Below are positions 63,548-64,000 of a stretch of DNA of 64,000 nt, in pieces. Origin of the DNA: Scytonematopsis contorta HA4267-MV1 (GTDB taxonomy: Bacteria > Cyanobacteriota > Cyanobacteriia > Cyanobacteriales > Nostocaceae). Below the pieces are notes generated by a model that made no database searches, was not told where the DNA came from, and was given only the letters and a program-made list of their open reading frames with translations. Both the position numbers and the translations under genes were made by a program. Where the stretch lies: the NCBI GenBank assembly GCA_019359035.1, contig JAHHIC010000065.1, positions 62,001-126,000 on the forward strand, read 5' to 3'. How positions within the stretch are numbered: the stretch's first letter is position 1; each line of letters begins with the position of its first letter.

Positions 63548-64000
63548 TTAGTTGTTGATTGGGATTACTAGTGGTTCAGGGATGTTCGGTGCGAGTAATT
63601 GTTCCAGCAGACTGAGGCTGGATAAGGCTCCGCATAACAGCACTTGGTCATTGACTTGTAAGATTAAATTACCTTCAGGAAAACGGATAAATTTGCCATC
63701 TCGGCGTATTGCCTGCACCTGGACGCTAAATTGATTGGGAATATCCAAATTTGCAAGGGTTTTACCTACCACGGAACAATTTCCTCGCACCATGACCCAC
63801 TGACAAGCACTGTTTTCTCCTGGGACAGCTGCTTGACCTTTGGCAAATTCATCCAAAGCTGCTATTTCGTCATCTGTCCCTACTACTAGCAATTTATCAC
63901 CCTCAGATAATAGAGTGTTCGCGCTAGGATAATCAATTTCTTCTCCGCTGGTTCGACGAATTGCCATCAAACTAACCCCTGTTAGGTAGCGCATATCTGC
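63548..64000 (-). CDS. TrkA-C (RCK_C) domain protein, C-terminal part (cut by window edge)
   Basis: The reverse strand is open from the stop at 63548-63550 to the window edge without a certain start codon. It contains two tandem TrkA-C type domains: LTGVSLMAIRR with LLSEGDKLLVVGTDDEIAALD (about the first 50 residues), then VVGKTLANLDIPNQFSVQV with LILQVNDQVLLCGALSSLSLLEQLL. Such domains bind nucleotides or ions and regulate potassium channels, Kef-type or CPA antiporters and permeases. The membrane or NAD-binding part must lie beyond the window. Confidence 0.8.
   Translation of the reverse strand, partial: ADMRYLTGVSLMAIRRTSGEEIDYPSANTLLSEGDKLLVVGTDDEIAALDEFAKGQAAVPGENSACQWVMVRGNCSVVGKTLANLDIPNQFSVQVQAIRRDGKFIRFPEGNLILQVNDQVLLCGALSSLSLLEQLLAPNIPEPLVIPINN

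Overview
The window is chromosomal DNA from a filamentous, probably heterocyst-forming cyanobacterium (Nostoc/Calothrix/Rivularia-like). The evidence is the beta-prime RNA polymerase subunit split into rpoC1 and rpoC2 behind rpoB, an NdbB-type quinone reductase, a UbiA prenyltransferase, a divergent cyanobacterial Hfq next to dapF, AT-rich spacers, and many heptamer repeat arrays and palindromic dispersed repeats of the kind known from such genomes. No rRNA, tRNA, CRISPR array, transposase or phage gene was recognised. The window cuts a gene at each end: an HlyD-type adaptor on the left and a TrkA-C protein on the right.

Layout. 1-3.8 kb: a double-glycine peptide export locus with a partial HlyD adaptor, a C39-peptidase ABC exporter and two small precursor genes with nearly identical leaders and unrelated cores. 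4-8 kb: universal stress protein, hisD, rpsT, tatD. 8.9-18.7 kb: rpoB-rpoC1-rpoC2, with repeat-filled spacers, ending at a strong terminator. 18.7-34.7 kb: a cellulose locus with a GH5-CBM2 cellulase, two unknown envelope proteins, an outer-membrane barrel protein overlapping a TPR protein (together resembling a split BcsC), a GH8 endoglucanase, BcsB, and BcsA with a PilZ domain. 34.7-41 kb: a membrane-anchored substrate-binding protein, two small unknowns (one GIY-YIG-like), a class A beta-lactamase-like membrane protein and a sodium:solute symporter. 41-44 kb: two bestrophin-family channels flanking a Tat-exported beta-carbonic anhydrase. 44-54 kb: a small membrane protein, a ComFB-like protein, ubiA, ppx, an orphan antitoxin, murF, a TerB-like protein and an HDAC-family deacetylase. 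54-64 kb: gyrA, lnt, chaB, ndbB, a candidate structured RNA, a two-gene unit (internally duplicated unknown protein plus NYN nuclease), dapF, hfq and the truncated TrkA-C protein.

How the genes may work together. The exporter and HlyD adaptor would trim and export the two GG peptides. BcsA/BcsB would make and translocate glucan under c-di-GMP control, the TPR and barrel proteins would carry it across the periplasm and outer membrane, and the GH8 and GH5 enzymes would edit it. The bestrophin-carbonic anhydrase-bestrophin block could move bicarbonate or anions to and from a periplasmic or lumenal carbonic anhydrase. The strongest leads are the two-precursor GG-peptide locus, the bestrophin/carbonic anhydrase block, the split BcsC, the duplicated-domain/NYN pair with an upstream structured RNA candidate, and a recurring architecture of mutually complementary heptamer arrays in spacers.
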